Shown: piece by piece, positions 43,534 to 51,417 of the stretch
Layout of the letters: every line of letters begins with the position of its first letter
Numbering within the stretch: position 1 is the stretch's first letter
From: UBA3537 sp965658025
GTDB lineage: Bacteria > Bacteroidota > Bacteroidia > Flavobacteriales > Flavobacteriaceae
NCBI GenBank assembly: GCA_965658025.1
Contig: CBFHQL010000005.1
Location: forward strand, 1-64,000
Reading direction: 5' to 3'
DNA: 64,000 nucleotides
Position numbers and translations under genes: made by a program
Notes under the pieces: model-generated
What the model was told of the DNA's origin: nothing
Databases searched by the model: none
What the model saw: only the letters and a program-made list of their open reading frames with translations

Positions 43534-43541
43534 CAAAGATA
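43534..43541 (-). promoter_or_regulatory. -7 promoter box of map
   Basis: TATCTTTG on the minus strand, nine bases from the ATG at 43524; the short distance implies a leader of only a few bases. Confidence 0.5.
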
Positions 43542-43579
43542 CTTAAAAACTTTAGTTTGATTCTAAAATTCCCGCAGTT

Positions 43580-45097
43580 TTAAACCAATGATTTTTGAGT
43601 CATTTCTGACGGTGGGTTTACGCCTATGAGCTTCAGAATTGTGGGCGCCATATCCCCTAAAACCCCATCTTCTATTTGCTTCAAATCTTTATCAATCAAA
43701 ATAATAGGAACAGGATTTGTGGTATGGGCTGTGTGCGGAGAACCATCTGGATTGATCATGGTTTCACAGTTGCCATGATCGGCAATCAATAGGGTGGTGT
43801 AGTTGTGCTTTAACGCACAATTTACGACGTCTTTTACACATTCATCAACCGCTTCGCAGGCCTTTATGGCGGCTTCCATTACTCCAGTATGACCAACCAT
43901 GTCTCCGTTGGCAAAATTCAAACAAACAAAATCTGTTTTTTCTTCTTTCAATACGGGGATTAAAGCATCGCGGAGTTCGTATGCACTCATTTCTGGTTTA
44001 AGATCATAAGTGGGTACTTTGGGTGAGTTTTTCAGTATGCGTGTTTCTCCATTGAAAGGGGTTTCTCTCCCCCCTGAAAAGAAAAATGTAACGTGTGGAT
44101 ATTTTTCTGTTTCGGCAATGCGTAGCTGTGTTTTTCCATGCGCCTCTAGCACTTCGCCCAACGTTTTCTCTAAGTTTTCTTTATTGAAAATGACATCAAT
44201 ATTTTTGAAATTATCATCATAATTGGTCATGGTGACATACTTCAAATCCAGTGCATGCATATTGTATTCATGAAAATCTTTTTGACTCAATGCTTCGGTC
44301 AATTGCCGCCCTCGATCTGTTCTAAAATTAAAAAATAGCACCACATCACCATCTTTAATTTTGGCAATGGGTTCATTATTTTCATTTGTGGCAATGATGG
44401 GTTTTAAAAATTCATCCGTTATATCATCGTCATAACTTTTATTGATATTGGAGGTTAAATGTTCTGAATATTCTCCTTGACCATGCACAAGGGCATCGTA
44501 AGCCAATTTTGTTCGTTCCCAGCGTTTGTCTCTATCCATGGCGTAGTAACGTCCTGTGACTGTTGCCAGTTGTACAGGGGAGTCCTCTAGTCGTGATTCA
44601 AGTTCTGTAACAAAGCCAAATCCTGATTTTGGGTCTACATCTCTACCGTCTGTAAATGCATGAATAAATACTTTTTCAATCTGGTGTTCTTCTAATGTAT
44701 CCAAAAGTCCAAAAAGATGATTGATATGCGAATGTACACCTCCGTCACTCAATAGACCGAGTAAATGAATGGGCTTGTCGTTTGCTTTTGCATAAGCTAT
44801 AGCTTCTTTCAAAACAGCTTCTGAACCTAGAGTTTTATTGGTTACTGCCAAATTGATTTTTGCCAGATCTTGATAAACAATTCGTCCGGCACCAAGATTC
44901 ATATGTCCTACCTCGCTGTTGCCCATTTGTCCTTCTGGTAAACCCACATGTAATCCATCGGTTCTCAAGCTTGCGTGTGCGTAGTTGTCGTACAATGCGT
45001 CAATAAATGGTGTATTGGCGTGGTCAATAGCGGATACTTTTGGATCTGGTGAAGTTCCCCAGCCGTCCAAAATCATTAAAATTACTTTTTTATTCAT
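43580..45097 (-). CDS. gpmI: 2,3-bisphosphoglycerate-independent phosphoglycerate mutase
   Basis: The enzyme interconverts 3- and 2-phosphoglycerate in glycolysis with two Mn2+. The 505 residues belong to the alkaline phosphatase superfamily: Asp11 and nucleophile Ser61 (GQMGNSEVGH) bind the first metal, HIHAFTDGRDVDP-like text here reads FIHAFTDGRDVDP, and LIADHGNCE and PHTAHTTNPVP close the metal site. Monocistronic; a TATCTTTG -7 box lies at 45115-45122. Confidence 0.97.
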   Translation of the reverse strand: MNKKVILMILDGWGTSPDPKVSAIDHANTPFIDALYDNYAHASLRTDGLHVGLPEGQMGNSEVGHMNLGAGRIVYQDLAKINLAVTNKTLGSEAVLKEAIAYAKANDKPIHLLGLLSDGGVHSHINHLFGLLDTLEEHQIEKVFIHAFTDGRDVDPKSGFGFVTELESRLEDSPVQLATVTGRYYAMDRDKRWERTKLAYDALVHGQGEYSEHLTSNINKSYDDDITDEFLKPIIATNENNEPIAKIKDGDVVLFFNFRTDRGRQLTEALSQKDFHEYNMHALDLKYVTMTNYDDNFKNIDVIFNKENLEKTLGEVLEAHGKTQLRIAETEKYPHVTFFFSGGRETPFNGETRILKNSPKVPTYDLKPEMSAYELRDALIPVLKEEKTDFVCLNFANGDMVGHTGVMEAAIKACEAVDECVKDVVNCALKHNYTTLLIADHGNCETMINPDGSPHTAHTTNPVPIILIDKDLKQIEDGVLGDMAPTILKLIGVNPPSEMTQKSLV

Positions 45098-45114
45098 TTG
45101 TGTTGGTTAAGCCA

Positions 45115-45122
45115 CAAAGATA
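45115..45122 (-). promoter_or_regulatory. -7 promoter box of gpmI
   Basis: TATCTTTG on the minus strand, 18 bases upstream of the start codon. Confidence 0.5.
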
Positions 45123-45172
45123 AAAAGTTTTTAAATTTTAAACAGAGTGTTTGGTGTAACTTTAGTGCCTAA

Positions 45173-45940
45173 CTATTGATATTTTTTTATCGCTTGTTTT
45201 ATTTTTTCAACTCTATTTTCTGGATTAGGGTGTGTACTTTGAAATTCTGGGGTTCGGTTTGGTCCAGCAGCAGATTTCAATATTCTCATAACACCAATTA
45301 ATGCGTGAGGGTTATACCCTGCTTGAATCATGAACTGTACACCAAGTTCATCGCTTTGAAGTTCATCGTCTCGACCATATTTCATGTTAATAAGTTGTGC
45401 AACTGCCGCCGCACTTTGCGCTGCAGATGAATCGACACCAACCGCTACACCACTCAATATGCCTTGCGTTAGTCCGTCTTTTGCAATTCTTTCAGCAGAG
45501 TGACGCCCTAAAACATGCCCAATTTCATGACCAAGAACACCTGCCAATTGATCGATGTTTTCAAGTTTTGAAAATAGAGCATAGGTGATAAAAATTTGTC
45601 CCCCTGGAAGGGCAAAAGCATTTATGGTTCGTTCATCGGCCAACAAATGAAACTCAAATTTATAGTTACTCTCTTTTGCTATACTGCTGTTTACAAGTTT
45701 GTGTCCAACACGATCAACAGCTGCTTGATATTGTTGGTCTGGATATAATCCGCCATGTTGTTGTGCCATCTGAGGTGCTGCATTCAACCCCAAGATAATT
45801 TCTTCCGACTCGCTGAGTCCAATATGTTGTTTTTCATTGGTGTAAGGATTGATTTCTGAACGAACACAATATTTGACAACCGCAAAAAGTACAAGTCCTG
45901 CACCAATCATTAACCTAATTTTTCTTCCTGTTCTTAACAT
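45173..45940 (-). CDS. M48-family zinc metalloprotease
   Basis: The 255-residue protein has one N-terminal hydrophobic segment (about 8-24, a signal anchor) and an M48 peptidase domain. LGHEIGHVLGRHSAER is the HExxH zinc motif, and DELQSDELGVQFM supplies the third ligand Glu. This is the short periplasmic M48 (LoiP/YcaL-like) without the TPR tail of BepA. It probably degrades misfolded envelope proteins; the substrate is unknown. Confidence 0.9.
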   Translation of the reverse strand: MLRTGRKIRLMIGAGLVLFAVVKYCVRSEINPYTNEKQHIGLSESEEIILGLNAAPQMAQQHGGLYPDQQYQAAVDRVGHKLVNSSIAKESNYKFEFHLLADERTINAFALPGGQIFITYALFSKLENIDQLAGVLGHEIGHVLGRHSAERIAKDGLTQGILSGVAVGVDSSAAQSAAAVAQLINMKYGRDDELQSDELGVQFMIQAGYNPHALIGVMRILKSAAGPNRTPEFQSTHPNPENRVEKIKQAIKKYQ

Positions 45941-46012
45941 TTGATGTAAATAATTAATTAATCTCTATAAGATAGGACACAACTTTTTTAAAAAAGTCAC
46001 AAAAAATTATGA

Positions 46013-46020
46013 TATTTTTG
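46013..46020 (+). promoter_or_regulatory. -7 promoter box of the GNAT gene
   Basis: TATTTTTG, 18 bases upstream of the ATG at 46039. It lies downstream of an earlier in-frame ATG (46009), which decides for the later start. Confidence 0.5.
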
Positions 46021-46038
46021 AATTTAAATAATCGTAAG

Positions 46039-46458
46039 ATGGAATTTATAATTATTCCAAGCCATAAAATAGGTTCAATATTACCATTAGTAAAAAAAAT
46101 GGCAAAAGAGTCTATTTCAGATGCAGTTCTTTTGCAGCGTCTACAGGAAATGACAACTCAAAACTATGAGTGTGTAGGGGTCTTTGACCATCAGCAGCTA
46201 ATTGGAGTTGCTGGTATGTGGTTTTGTACGCGACATTATTCCGGTCGAAGTGTTGAAGTCGATCATGTTTGTATCGAAGACGCATACAGGAATCAAGGTC
46301 TTGGTAGTCAATTGATGGTCTGGATTGAAAACTATGTAAAAGATAAGGGCTATGAAACCATAGAACTTAACGCCTATGTGGAAAATATTTTATCACATAA
46401 GTTTTACCAAAAACAAGGGTATAAGAAATTAGGATTTCACTTTTTGAAATCCCTTTAG
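46039..46458 (+). CDS. GNAT-family N-acetyltransferase
   Basis: A 139-residue acetyl-CoA-dependent transferase. VEVDHVCIEDAYRNQGLGSQLMVWIE holds the beta4 strand and the pyrophosphate-binding loop (R/Q-x-x-G-x-G/A: NQGLGS), and FYQKQGYKKLGFHF is the usual C-terminal strand. The substrate cannot be inferred. It converges on pepE with three bases between stops. Confidence 0.87.
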   Translation: MEFIIIPSHKIGSILPLVKKMAKESISDAVLLQRLQEMTTQNYECVGVFDHQQLIGVAGMWFCTRHYSGRSVEVDHVCIEDAYRNQGLGSQLMVWIENYVKDKGYETIELNAYVENILSHKFYQKQGYKKLGFHFLKSL

Positions 46459-46461
46459 CGT

Positions 46462-47169
46462 TCAACGTAAATCACTCAAATTTGTTCCAGAACTTATTTC
46501 GTATGGTGCTTTATGGTGTTCAAAAACACGTGCATTTAGTGGCCCTTTCAATATAATTTGATCTCCATTCACTTCTAAAAAACTGCCTTCGCGTAGGCCT
46601 ACAACCGCTTGAGTGTTGAAAAAATGAAATTCTTTGATGCGTGTTGCTCTTGTTTCGCCCATGTGTTTGCTGTCGGGTAGAGGATCCAAATAGTGTGGGT
46701 TGATATTAAACGGAATTACACCCAACGTTTCGAAACTTGGCGGATGTACAATGGGCATATCGTTGGAGGTACCCATAGAAAGACCACAAATGTTACTCCC
46801 TGCACTTGTGCCCAAATAGGGTGTGCCAGCATTGACAACAGATTTTAGTGTATTCATGATGTTTTTTCGATGCAACTGATCCACCAAAACAAAGCTATTT
46901 CCACCACCTACAAAAATTCCTTTTGCATCTTTTAGGGCTTGAATGGGATCATCAAATTGGTGAAGTCCAATGATTGTTTTACCAATATTTTGAAACGCTT
47001 TTTGCGCAATTTCTGTATAAGCATCATGACTCAAACCACTAGGACGTGCATAAGGAATAAACACAATGGTTTCTGTTGATTGAAAAAAAAGCTTTAATTC
47101 TTCTAAAAGATATTCTAAGTAACCACTTCCATGAATAGTAGAAGTGCTCGCAATAATGAGTTTTTTCAT
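46462..47169 (-). CDS. pepE: Dipeptidase E (peptidase S51)
   Basis: This cytoplasmic serine peptidase cleaves dipeptides that start with Asp. The 235 residues show the nucleophile elbow GTSAGSN (Ser122), GIFVGGGNSF before it, and INPHYLDP with the catalytic His. The family has a Ser-His-Glu triad. The gene is divergent from a secreted protein gene, sharing a short spacer. Confidence 0.92.
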   Translation of the reverse strand: MKKLIIASTSTIHGSGYLEYLLEELKLFFQSTETIVFIPYARPSGLSHDAYTEIAQKAFQNIGKTIIGLHQFDDPIQALKDAKGIFVGGGNSFVLVDQLHRKNIMNTLKSVVNAGTPYLGTSAGSNICGLSMGTSNDMPIVHPPSFETLGVIPFNINPHYLDPLPDSKHMGETRATRIKEFHFFNTQAVVGLREGSFLEVNGDQIILKGPLNARVFEHHKAPYEISSGTNLSDLR

Positions 47170-47235
47170 TTATATGATTTTATTGGCATAACCTTTATTT
47201 CTTTTGTAAATTTATACAAAATAAAACGAACCATT

Positions 47236-48030
47236 TTGATTTTTTATTCCTCCAGAATTTCTATATTGTTGCTGTTTTTTTCAACAATAATTCACGCACA
47301 GACGCGTGAACTTTCAGGAATTATCAAAGCTGATGGCAATGTGGAAGGTGTTCATGTTATCAATAAGACGGCATATCGCTATGCCACTACAAATCAAAAA
47401 GGGGAGTTTACCATAAAAGGAAAATTGTCCGACTCTTTATATTTTTCATCCATTCAATATATGCCCAAATTTGTGGTCATTACTGCAAAAATGATTGAAA
47501 ACAACTTTATTGAAGTGACCTTGGAGGACTCTGTTACAGAACTTGATGAGGTTACGGTAGGAAAAATTTTGACTGGAGATTTAAAATCTGATATTGCAAA
47601 CTCTGATGCAGAGCGTCCTTTGGATTTTTATGATGTAGGAATTCCTGGTTATACTGGAGTTAGAAAAACACAAGCAGAAAGCCGAGTTTATGAAGCTGAT
47701 TACGGCAAAATGGTGTATTTGGGCTTTCCATATGTCATGTTCAATTTTAATAAATTTTTGAATAAAGTTACTGGACGTACCAAAAAACTCAAACGCGTTG
47801 CAAAGTTCGAAAAGGAAAAGAATATTTTGACGTACGTCAAAGAAGTTGTGGGCCCAGAACTTTTTAAACAAGAAGATCTCGCAGAAGAGCTACACGCAGA
47901 ATTTTATTTCTTTTGTTCAGATGACGATGATTTCCAAATGCGTTGCACCAACAGAAGTGATGTAGAAATTCTTCAGTATTTGCAAGAAAAGTTAATCGAA
48001 TTTAAGGCCAATAATTTAGCTGATAATTAG
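47236..48030 (+). CDS. Exported protein with carboxypeptidase regulatory-like domain
   Basis: The protein starts with a signal peptide (SILLLFFSTIIHAQ) and a CarboxypepD_reg-like beta-sandwich (about residues 22-105: ELSGIIKADGNVEGVHVIN, TTNQKGEFTIKGKLSDSL) as found on the front of TonB-dependent receptors. The rest is charged and helical with no recognisable domain. The frame is open from an ATG at 47131, but that would put the signal peptide 40 residues inside the protein and overlap pepE; a TTG at 47236 fits better. The start is uncertain. A small periplasmic or outer-membrane-linked protein of unknown role. Confidence 0.65.
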   Translation: MIFYSSRISILLLFFSTIIHAQTRELSGIIKADGNVEGVHVINKTAYRYATTNQKGEFTIKGKLSDSLYFSSIQYMPKFVVITAKMIENNFIEVTLEDSVTELDEVTVGKILTGDLKSDIANSDAERPLDFYDVGIPGYTGVRKTQAESRVYEADYGKMVYLGFPYVMFNFNKFLNKVTGRTKKLKRVAKFEKEKNILTYVKEVVGPELFKQEDLAEELHAEFYFFCSDDDDFQMRCTNRSDVEILQYLQEKLIEFKANNLADN

Positions 48031-48042
48031 AGGAATACTTTC

Positions 48043-48050
48043 TATATTTG
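48043..48050 (+). promoter_or_regulatory. -7 promoter box abutting tatA
   Basis: TATATTTG ends four bases before the tatA ATG, so transcription would begin at or next to the start codon (leaderless mRNA candidate). Confidence 0.5.
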
Positions 48051-48054
48051 CAGT

Positions 48055-48339
48055 ATGATTCATCATTTCCCTCTTTTTATTAGCAGTACCGAAATTGTAT
48101 TCATTCTTTTTATTGTGATTATGGTTTTTGGTGCCGATAAAATCCCAGACATTGCAAAAGGTATGGGAAAGGGGATGCGCACACTAAAAAATGCGACTAA
48201 TGATATTAAAGGAGAAATTCAGCGTAGTGCCGAAAAACAGGGGATAGATTCAAACCTTACCAAAGATGTTTCTGATGAAATCAACAAAGTGAAAAGCGAT
48301 ATAGAAGATTTGACTGGTTCGGTCCGTCGAAAGTTATAA
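48055..48339 (+). CDS. tatA: Twin-arginine translocase subunit TatA/E
   Basis: TatA forms the pore for folded protein export. The 94 residues comprise a short periplasmic start, one transmembrane helix (about 9-26, TEIVFILFIVIMVFG), the conserved FGADKIPDIAKGMGKGMR hinge and amphipathic helix, and a charged soluble tail. TatC is not adjacent. The start codon lies four bases after a TATATTTG box. Confidence 0.93.
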   Translation: MIHHFPLFISSTEIVFILFIVIMVFGADKIPDIAKGMGKGMRTLKNATNDIKGEIQRSAEKQGIDSNLTKDVSDEINKVKSDIEDLTGSVRRKL

Positions 48340-48341
48340 TC

Positions 48342-48983
48342 TTATTTTTTAATGCTTACAGTGAGCCCGTCGCGAATGGGTAAAAGAACAGTTTCCAAGC
48401 GCTCATCTTCTTTTAAAAGACGATTGTAATCCAATACAATTTTTGTTGAAAGATCATTTTCATCTAAGGGTTCGATGACCTTACCACTCCACAGTACATT
48501 ATCCGAAAGAATAACTCCACCAGGGTTCAATTTATCTATAATTTGATGAAAATAATTGATATAATTGGGTTTGTCAGCATCCATAAATACTAAATCAAAA
48601 GTGAGCTTCAATTTTGGAATAATTTCGAGAGCAGGGCCAAGATGTTGATGAATCTGTTGGCCATATTCAGATTGATCAAAATAGCGCCTCTGAAATGCGA
48701 CCAATTCTTCATTGATGTCAATGGTATGAAGCTCGCCGCCTTTTTGCAGACCTTCTGCCAAACATAATGCTGAGTACCCCGTGAACGTTCCCAATTCCAG
48801 TATTGTTTTTGGGCGAATCAGTTTAGAAATAATACTCAGCAAGCGCCCTTGATAATGCCCACTAAGCATTCTTGGTTGCAATACTTTTTGGTACGTTTCT
48901 CGCGTCAGTGCTTGAAGGAGTTTTGGCTCATCTTCGGAGTGTTGAACAGCATAATGATCTAACGCTTCTGGAATGAAGTGCAT
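48342..48983 (-). CDS. SAM-dependent O-methyltransferase, last gene of the kynurenine operon
   Basis: The 213-residue protein is a class I caffeoyl-CoA/catechol-type O-methyltransferase. ILELGTFTGYSALCLAEGL is motif I, HTIDINEE binds the ribose, and FMDADKPNYINYF provides the divalent-metal Asp. The start codon shares one base with the ACMSD stop, so it is translated with that operon. A ring or enol hydroxyl from the kynurenine route is a possible substrate, but no sequence feature proves it; the association could be incidental. Confidence 0.85.
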   Translation of the reverse strand: MHFIPEALDHYAVQHSEDEPKLLQALTRETYQKVLQPRMLSGHYQGRLLSIISKLIRPKTILELGTFTGYSALCLAEGLQKGGELHTIDINEELVAFQRRYFDQSEYGQQIHQHLGPALEIIPKLKLTFDLVFMDADKPNYINYFHQIIDKLNPGGVILSDNVLWSGKVIEPLDENDLSTKIVLDYNRLLKEDERLETVLLPIRDGLTVSIKK

Positions 48984-50065
48984 TATCCTAAAATTTTTTG
49001 GGTTAAAGTGTTAATTTTTTCTGTATCATTTCCAAACAACCAGCGCAATACATTGTCTTCCCAAATATCGTCATATTGGTTTTGATCAATTATGTCCCGC
49101 TCTTTGGCCAAATCCAATAATTTCCCCGGATATGACGATTGTGCTTCGCTTTCCATCTCACCCAACGGATAAGGATCGTCTAGACCCATAATGATTTGAT
49201 TGCTGCCTTGGCGTTTTAGCATCAAATCAAAAGAATCGGTATCATGAACAAGGGTGTCAAAATAAATATTTGGGTGTCCTACAGCTTTTCTTGGGTGTGT
49301 TTTGCCATCAAACAAGTCGGGACGACCATCAAATCCTTGAATACGACGACCAAGATTCATTTGAGCCATTTGCCCTCCGTGAGCAAAACATGTTCTGATG
49401 TTTGGAAAACGTTCTTGCATGCCATTAAGGGTGTAAAAATGATAGGCATCACCACATTGAGCCAACATCCAAATCAGATGAAATCGCCAAGATGAATTTT
49501 CGAGTTTAATCATTTTATCTCCATCGTAAGGATGAATTTCTATAGCTAAATTGTAGTGGTTTGCCAATTCAAAAATCGCATCATTTTCTTTATCAAAAAC
49601 GCTACGCCACTGACCAATACTATCCATAAAGTGTGTTGGCAAACACAAAACATTCAGCCCTAATTCTTCTACACAACGCTCAATTTCCCAAAGCGCCCCT
49701 TGAATAAATCCAGGATGAATCACAAATCCGCAAGTGAATTTGGAGGCGTGGTTTTGCTGGATTTTTGCATTAAAATCATTCTGAAAACGCAAGGCCTTTT
49801 TCATCATTTCCAAACGTAATCCATTGCCGTACAACTGTGAAAGATTGAGAACAACGGCATGATCAATTTTATTTTCTTCCATCCATTCTAATTTTTCATT
49901 AAGAAAGAAACTAGAATGAGTTACTGGACGACTCCATCCTTTTTGAAGCATATATTTACGCTCATCGTCCACCCAAAAAATTTCTTTTTCCTTCATAAAC
50001 TGAGGAATTTCTTCAGGATAGGGAAGAAGGTGAGAGTGGCCGTTGATGCGCAGTTTACGTTTCAT
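48983..50065 (-). CDS. 2-Amino-3-carboxymuconate-6-semialdehyde decarboxylase (ACMSD)
   Basis: This zinc amidohydrolase-fold enzyme decarboxylates ACMS to 2-aminomuconate-6-semialdehyde, diverting it from spontaneous closure to quinolinate. The 360 residues include the N-terminal metal motif H10-S-H12-LLP, further ligands in CFAHGGQM and the catalytic Asp in MGLDDPYPLGEME. The human enzyme has 336 residues. The gene lies downstream of the dioxygenase that makes its substrate, with a nine-base gap. Confidence 0.92.
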   Translation of the reverse strand: MKRKLRINGHSHLLPYPEEIPQFMKEKEIFWVDDERKYMLQKGWSRPVTHSSFFLNEKLEWMEENKIDHAVVLNLSQLYGNGLRLEMMKKALRFQNDFNAKIQQNHASKFTCGFVIHPGFIQGALWEIERCVEELGLNVLCLPTHFMDSIGQWRSVFDKENDAIFELANHYNLAIEIHPYDGDKMIKLENSSWRFHLIWMLAQCGDAYHFYTLNGMQERFPNIRTCFAHGGQMAQMNLGRRIQGFDGRPDLFDGKTHPRKAVGHPNIYFDTLVHDTDSFDLMLKRQGSNQIIMGLDDPYPLGEMESEAQSSYPGKLLDLAKERDIIDQNQYDDIWEDNVLRWLFGNDTEKINTLTQKILG

Positions 50066-50074
50066 GTTTGTGGA

Positions 50075-50599
50075 TTATAAATTATTTGGTGCTTGCATTA
50101 TGGCTCCACATTTGTCACAAGTGCATTTTTCTTCATCAGAGTAATAACGGTCAAAAATGGCTGGCATGTCGGTCTCTATATTTTTTAGTGTAAAGGGTTC
50201 TCTGTACAATTGATGATTGCAAGATTCGCAGTACCATTCCAAAGCGTCCTCTACACCTTCAGCTCTTGGATATTCAATTACTAACCCCACTGTATTGGCT
50301 CCGCGTTGTGGCGAATGGGGCACTTTGGCAGGCAGTAAATAGATATCTCCTTCTTTGATGTGGACATCCTTTGCAACACCGTTATCTATAATCTTCAACA
50401 CAATATCACCCTCAACTTGATAGAAAAATTCTGGTGTTTCGTTGTAATGATAGTCTTTTCTGTTGTTTGGGCCGCCAACAACCATCACAATAAATTCGCC
50501 ATCTTGCCAAACACATTTATTGCCAACAGGGGGCTTGAGTAGGGCTCGGTTTTCTTCAATCCAAGCTTTAAAATTGAGTGGAGATACGATTTTGCTCAT
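50075..50599 (-). CDS. nbaC: 3-Hydroxyanthranilate 3,4-dioxygenase
   Basis: The enzyme opens the ring of 3-hydroxyanthranilate with O2 to give ACMS. It is a 174-residue cupin with Fe(II) ligands His51, Glu57 and His95 (HYNETPEFFYQ, VPHSPQR). The bacterial form's C-terminal rubredoxin-like site is intact: Cys124, Cys127, Cys161 and Cys164. This is the key step of the operon. Confidence 0.95.
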   Translation of the reverse strand: MSKIVSPLNFKAWIEENRALLKPPVGNKCVWQDGEFIVMVVGGPNNRKDYHYNETPEFFYQVEGDIVLKIIDNGVAKDVHIKEGDIYLLPAKVPHSPQRGANTVGLVIEYPRAEGVEDALEWYCESCNHQLYREPFTLKNIETDMPAIFDRYYSDEEKCTCDKCGAIMQAPNNL

Positions 50600-50628
50600 G
50601 TTTATATATTTATTTTATGCGTATAAAG

Positions 50629-51411
50629 TTACAAAGATTTTGTTCGTCCACCGTCAACAGGAATATTAACCCCATTGATATAACTCGCCGCTTCACTGGC
50701 CAAAAACACGATCGTATTGGCTGTTTCTTCTGGTTTTGCAAAGCGTTTTGCGGGTGTGTACGTTTTCATAATAGCTTCCATTTCCTCAAATGAAACTTGT
50801 GCCTTTTTGGCTTTGACGTCAATGATTTCATTTAGGCGTTCTGTTTCTGTAAAGCCGGGCAATACATTATTTACCGTTATTCCAAATGCGCCCAATTCAA
50901 AAGAAAGGGTTTTACTCCAATTACCCACAGCATTACGAATGGTATTGCTAACACCAAGTCCCTCAATGGGTTCTTTTACTGATGTGGAAATCACATTGAT
51001 GATACGGCCGTATTGTTCCGACTTCATAAAAGGGGTAAGCAATTGCGATAGTACATGATTACATTTTAAATGCTGTGTAAAGGCCAATTCAAATTGCTCT
51101 AAAGTAGCTTCTATAATGGCGCCACTTCGAGGTCCACCAGTATTGTTCACAAGAATATGAAATCCTGAATTTGAGGATAAATAACGTTCCACATTGGATT
51201 TTAATTCATTTGGATCAGAAAAATCAGCGACAATATAATCATGATGCGCTGTTTTTGGTAGCTCAGACAGGACTTGTTTCAGCTTTTGTTCATTTCGTGC
51301 AATGAGCGTAATTCGCGCACCTTCGTGAGCTAGTGCCATCGCTGTTGCACGTCCAATCCCTTGTGTGCTGCCGCAAACTAATGCGGATTTATTTTTTAAA
51401 TTTAATTCCAT
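50629..51411 (-). CDS. Short-chain dehydrogenase homologue lacking the YxxxK motif
   Basis: The 260-residue protein has a clear Rossmann fold: cofactor loop CGSTQGIG (13-20), NNTGG (89-93) and a C-terminal YINGVNIPVDGGR. The catalytic Ser region is present (ISTS, 141-144), but the place of Tyr-x3-Lys is taken by S155NTIR159. So normal hydride-transfer chemistry is doubtful; I recall related non-canonical members with SNxxR. It lies seven bases downstream of the aldehyde dehydrogenase and is not needed in the known pathway. It may handle a later intermediate (isomerase or hydratase-like role) or bind substrate; unassigned. Confidence 0.82.
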   Translation of the reverse strand: MELNLKNKSALVCGSTQGIGRATAMALAHEGARITLIARNEQKLKQVLSELPKTAHHDYIVADFSDPNELKSNVERYLSSNSGFHILVNNTGGPRSGAIIEATLEQFELAFTQHLKCNHVLSQLLTPFMKSEQYGRIINVISTSVKEPIEGLGVSNTIRNAVGNWSKTLSFELGAFGITVNNVLPGFTETERLNEIIDVKAKKAQVSFEEMEAIMKTYTPAKRFAKPEETANTIVFLASEAASYINGVNIPVDGGRTKSL

Positions 51412-51417
51412 AAAACC

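Noticed and set aside
46009..46038. Earlier ATG for the GNAT gene
   Set aside because: The -7 box at 46013-46020 lies downstream of it, so it is not transcribed from that promoter.
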